From contig JAFQHZ010000011.1 in NCBI GenBank assembly GCA_017415185.1, positions 1-52,039 on the forward strand: 52,039 nt of DNA. The letters run 5' to 3'. This DNA comes from Candidatus Gastranaerophilales bacterium (GTDB lineage: Bacteria; Cyanobacteriota; Vampirovibrionia; Gastranaerophilales; Gastranaerophilaceae). The notes beneath the pieces were generated by a model that made no database searches, was not told the DNA's origin, and saw only the letters and a list, made by a program, of their open reading frames with translations. The position numbers and the translations under genes were made by a program. This document shows positions 51,422 through 52,039 of the stretch, piece after piece. How positions within the stretch are numbered: position 1 is the first letter of the stretch; the number at the start of each line of letters is the position of its first letter.

Positions 51422-52039
51422 CTACCAAGTAATTATTACTCCACCGCCACCGCCTTTGAAGTTTAATTCAGAAGGAGGTAATGGTTTATTGTCATAATCT
51501 GTATCTTTGTTAAATCCTGCTGGAGGAGTGTTATTTATTTCATTATCATGATTTGGATAATGAACTGAAGCAACAGGATAAGTTACATTATGACCAGAAG
51601 CATTAACAAATGCTCTAAAGCCATAGTTTTCTTCAAATCCTGCTCTTGAACCAGTGCCATCTCCACCTCTTCCAAGACCAGTTCCAACAACTAATGATTT
51701 ACCAACAATTGCTTTAATATTTTCAAAAGGACTCATTTGACCTGTTGTTGCAAGGATGTCTCTTGTTGAGCGTGTGCCTTGTTCTTTTTCACAACAATTA
51801 ATTTCTAGAGAACCTTTTTTGCATATTCCTGCTTTTGCATAACATAAATCATATCTATGCGTTTTTAGCGCTTGTTTTCCACCCTTGCCACCTTTTGCAA
51901 CAAGAATTGTTTTATTATTCATTGTAATTACTGTATCTGTTCCATCAGGTCCTGGCATAGCTTGATGAGAAGCATTGCCATTAATTGCAAGGTCTCTATT
52001 TGTCCAAACTCCGCCTTCGCCAAGTTTGATTCTAATTTC
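51422..52039 (-). CDS. Glycine-rich surface-type protein, C-terminal part (5' end outside window)
   Basis: The frame is open to the right edge; the visible 205 residues are the C-terminal part. Glycine-rich stretches alternate with strands: KLGEGGVWTNRDLAINGN, VAKGGKGGK, GTGLGRGGDGTGSRAG. The chain ends LNFKGGGGGVIITW. Four cysteines occur in a short span (LCYAKAGICKKGSLEINCCEKEQG). This pattern is that of glycine-rich domains at the ends of surface and pilin-like proteins. It is probably a second pilin-like subunit next to the prepilin, transcribed separately because a terminator intervenes. The N terminus, which would decide, lies beyond the window. Confidence 0.6.
   Translation of the reverse strand, partial: EIRIKLGEGGVWTNRDLAINGNASHQAMPGPDGTDTVITMNNKTILVAKGGKGGKQALKTHRYDLCYAKAGICKKGSLEINCCEKEQGTRSTRDILATTGQMSPFENIKAIVGKSLVVGTGLGRGGDGTGSRAGFEENYGFRAFVNASGHNVTYPVASVHYPNHDNEINNTPPAGFNKDTDYDNKPLPPSELNFKGGGGGVIITW

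Overview
The window is AT-rich DNA from a diderm (outer-membrane) bacterium. The best fit is the non-photosynthetic cyanobacterial sister group Vampirovibrionia (Melainabacteria), probably a gut Candidatus Gastranaerophilales. This is inference from four things: outer-membrane parts (a BtuB-like receptor and a TolC-like protein), prepilins with an A/FTLAEVLI start, low-GC codon use, and a fermentative gene set (ADP-forming acyl-CoA synthetase). No rRNA is present to confirm it.

Layout. The left edge holds the end of a cysteine-rich, pilin-like protein, then radA. From 1975 to 12292 nearly everything is on the minus strand. One cluster is nrnA, a YihY-type membrane protein and a secreted GH3 hydrolase. 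A second starts at a YhaM-like HD exoribonuclease and runs through a secreted unknown, pncC/cinA, cpaE, a degenerate cpaF, ribD, aroQ and thiL. A CaCA exchanger and a small repeat protein follow on the plus strand. A symmetric divergent promoter separates an MFS sugar-type transporter from the spoIID-like, murJ, tsaC and small-secreted-protein operon. Next come a TatD-associated radical SAM gene and an acyl-CoA synthetase (ADP-forming) whose first codons are frameshifted. A cobalamin riboswitch then leads a btuB-btuC-btuD-btuF uptake operon. From 27035 to 32567 lie a UvrD-type helicase/nuclease and a substrate-binding-protein/TolC fusion, both on the minus strand.

The right half has a fadD-type ligase, an unexplained tandem structured repeat, an acyl-ACP thioesterase, tRNA-Val and an ABC exporter. 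It continues with TPR and histidine kinase genes, xer, bioA, a dGTPase-like gene and a phosphoesterase. An operon with a perfect consensus promoter (NfeD-like, OmpR-type regulator, sensor kinase, tadA, TIGR02757) precedes a 1011-residue protein that looks like a Clp/FtsH chimera with ruined ATPase motifs and an intact M41 protease site. The right edge holds a DUF1653 gene, a prepilin and the end of a glycine-rich protein.

Two themes stand out. First, at least seven genes have a -10 element exactly six bases before the start codon, which predicts leaderless mRNAs. Second, several AAA+/secretion ATPases keep the fold but have lost nucleotide-binding residues. Coordinates and motifs were read by eye; family names rest on recognised motifs, not on database searches.
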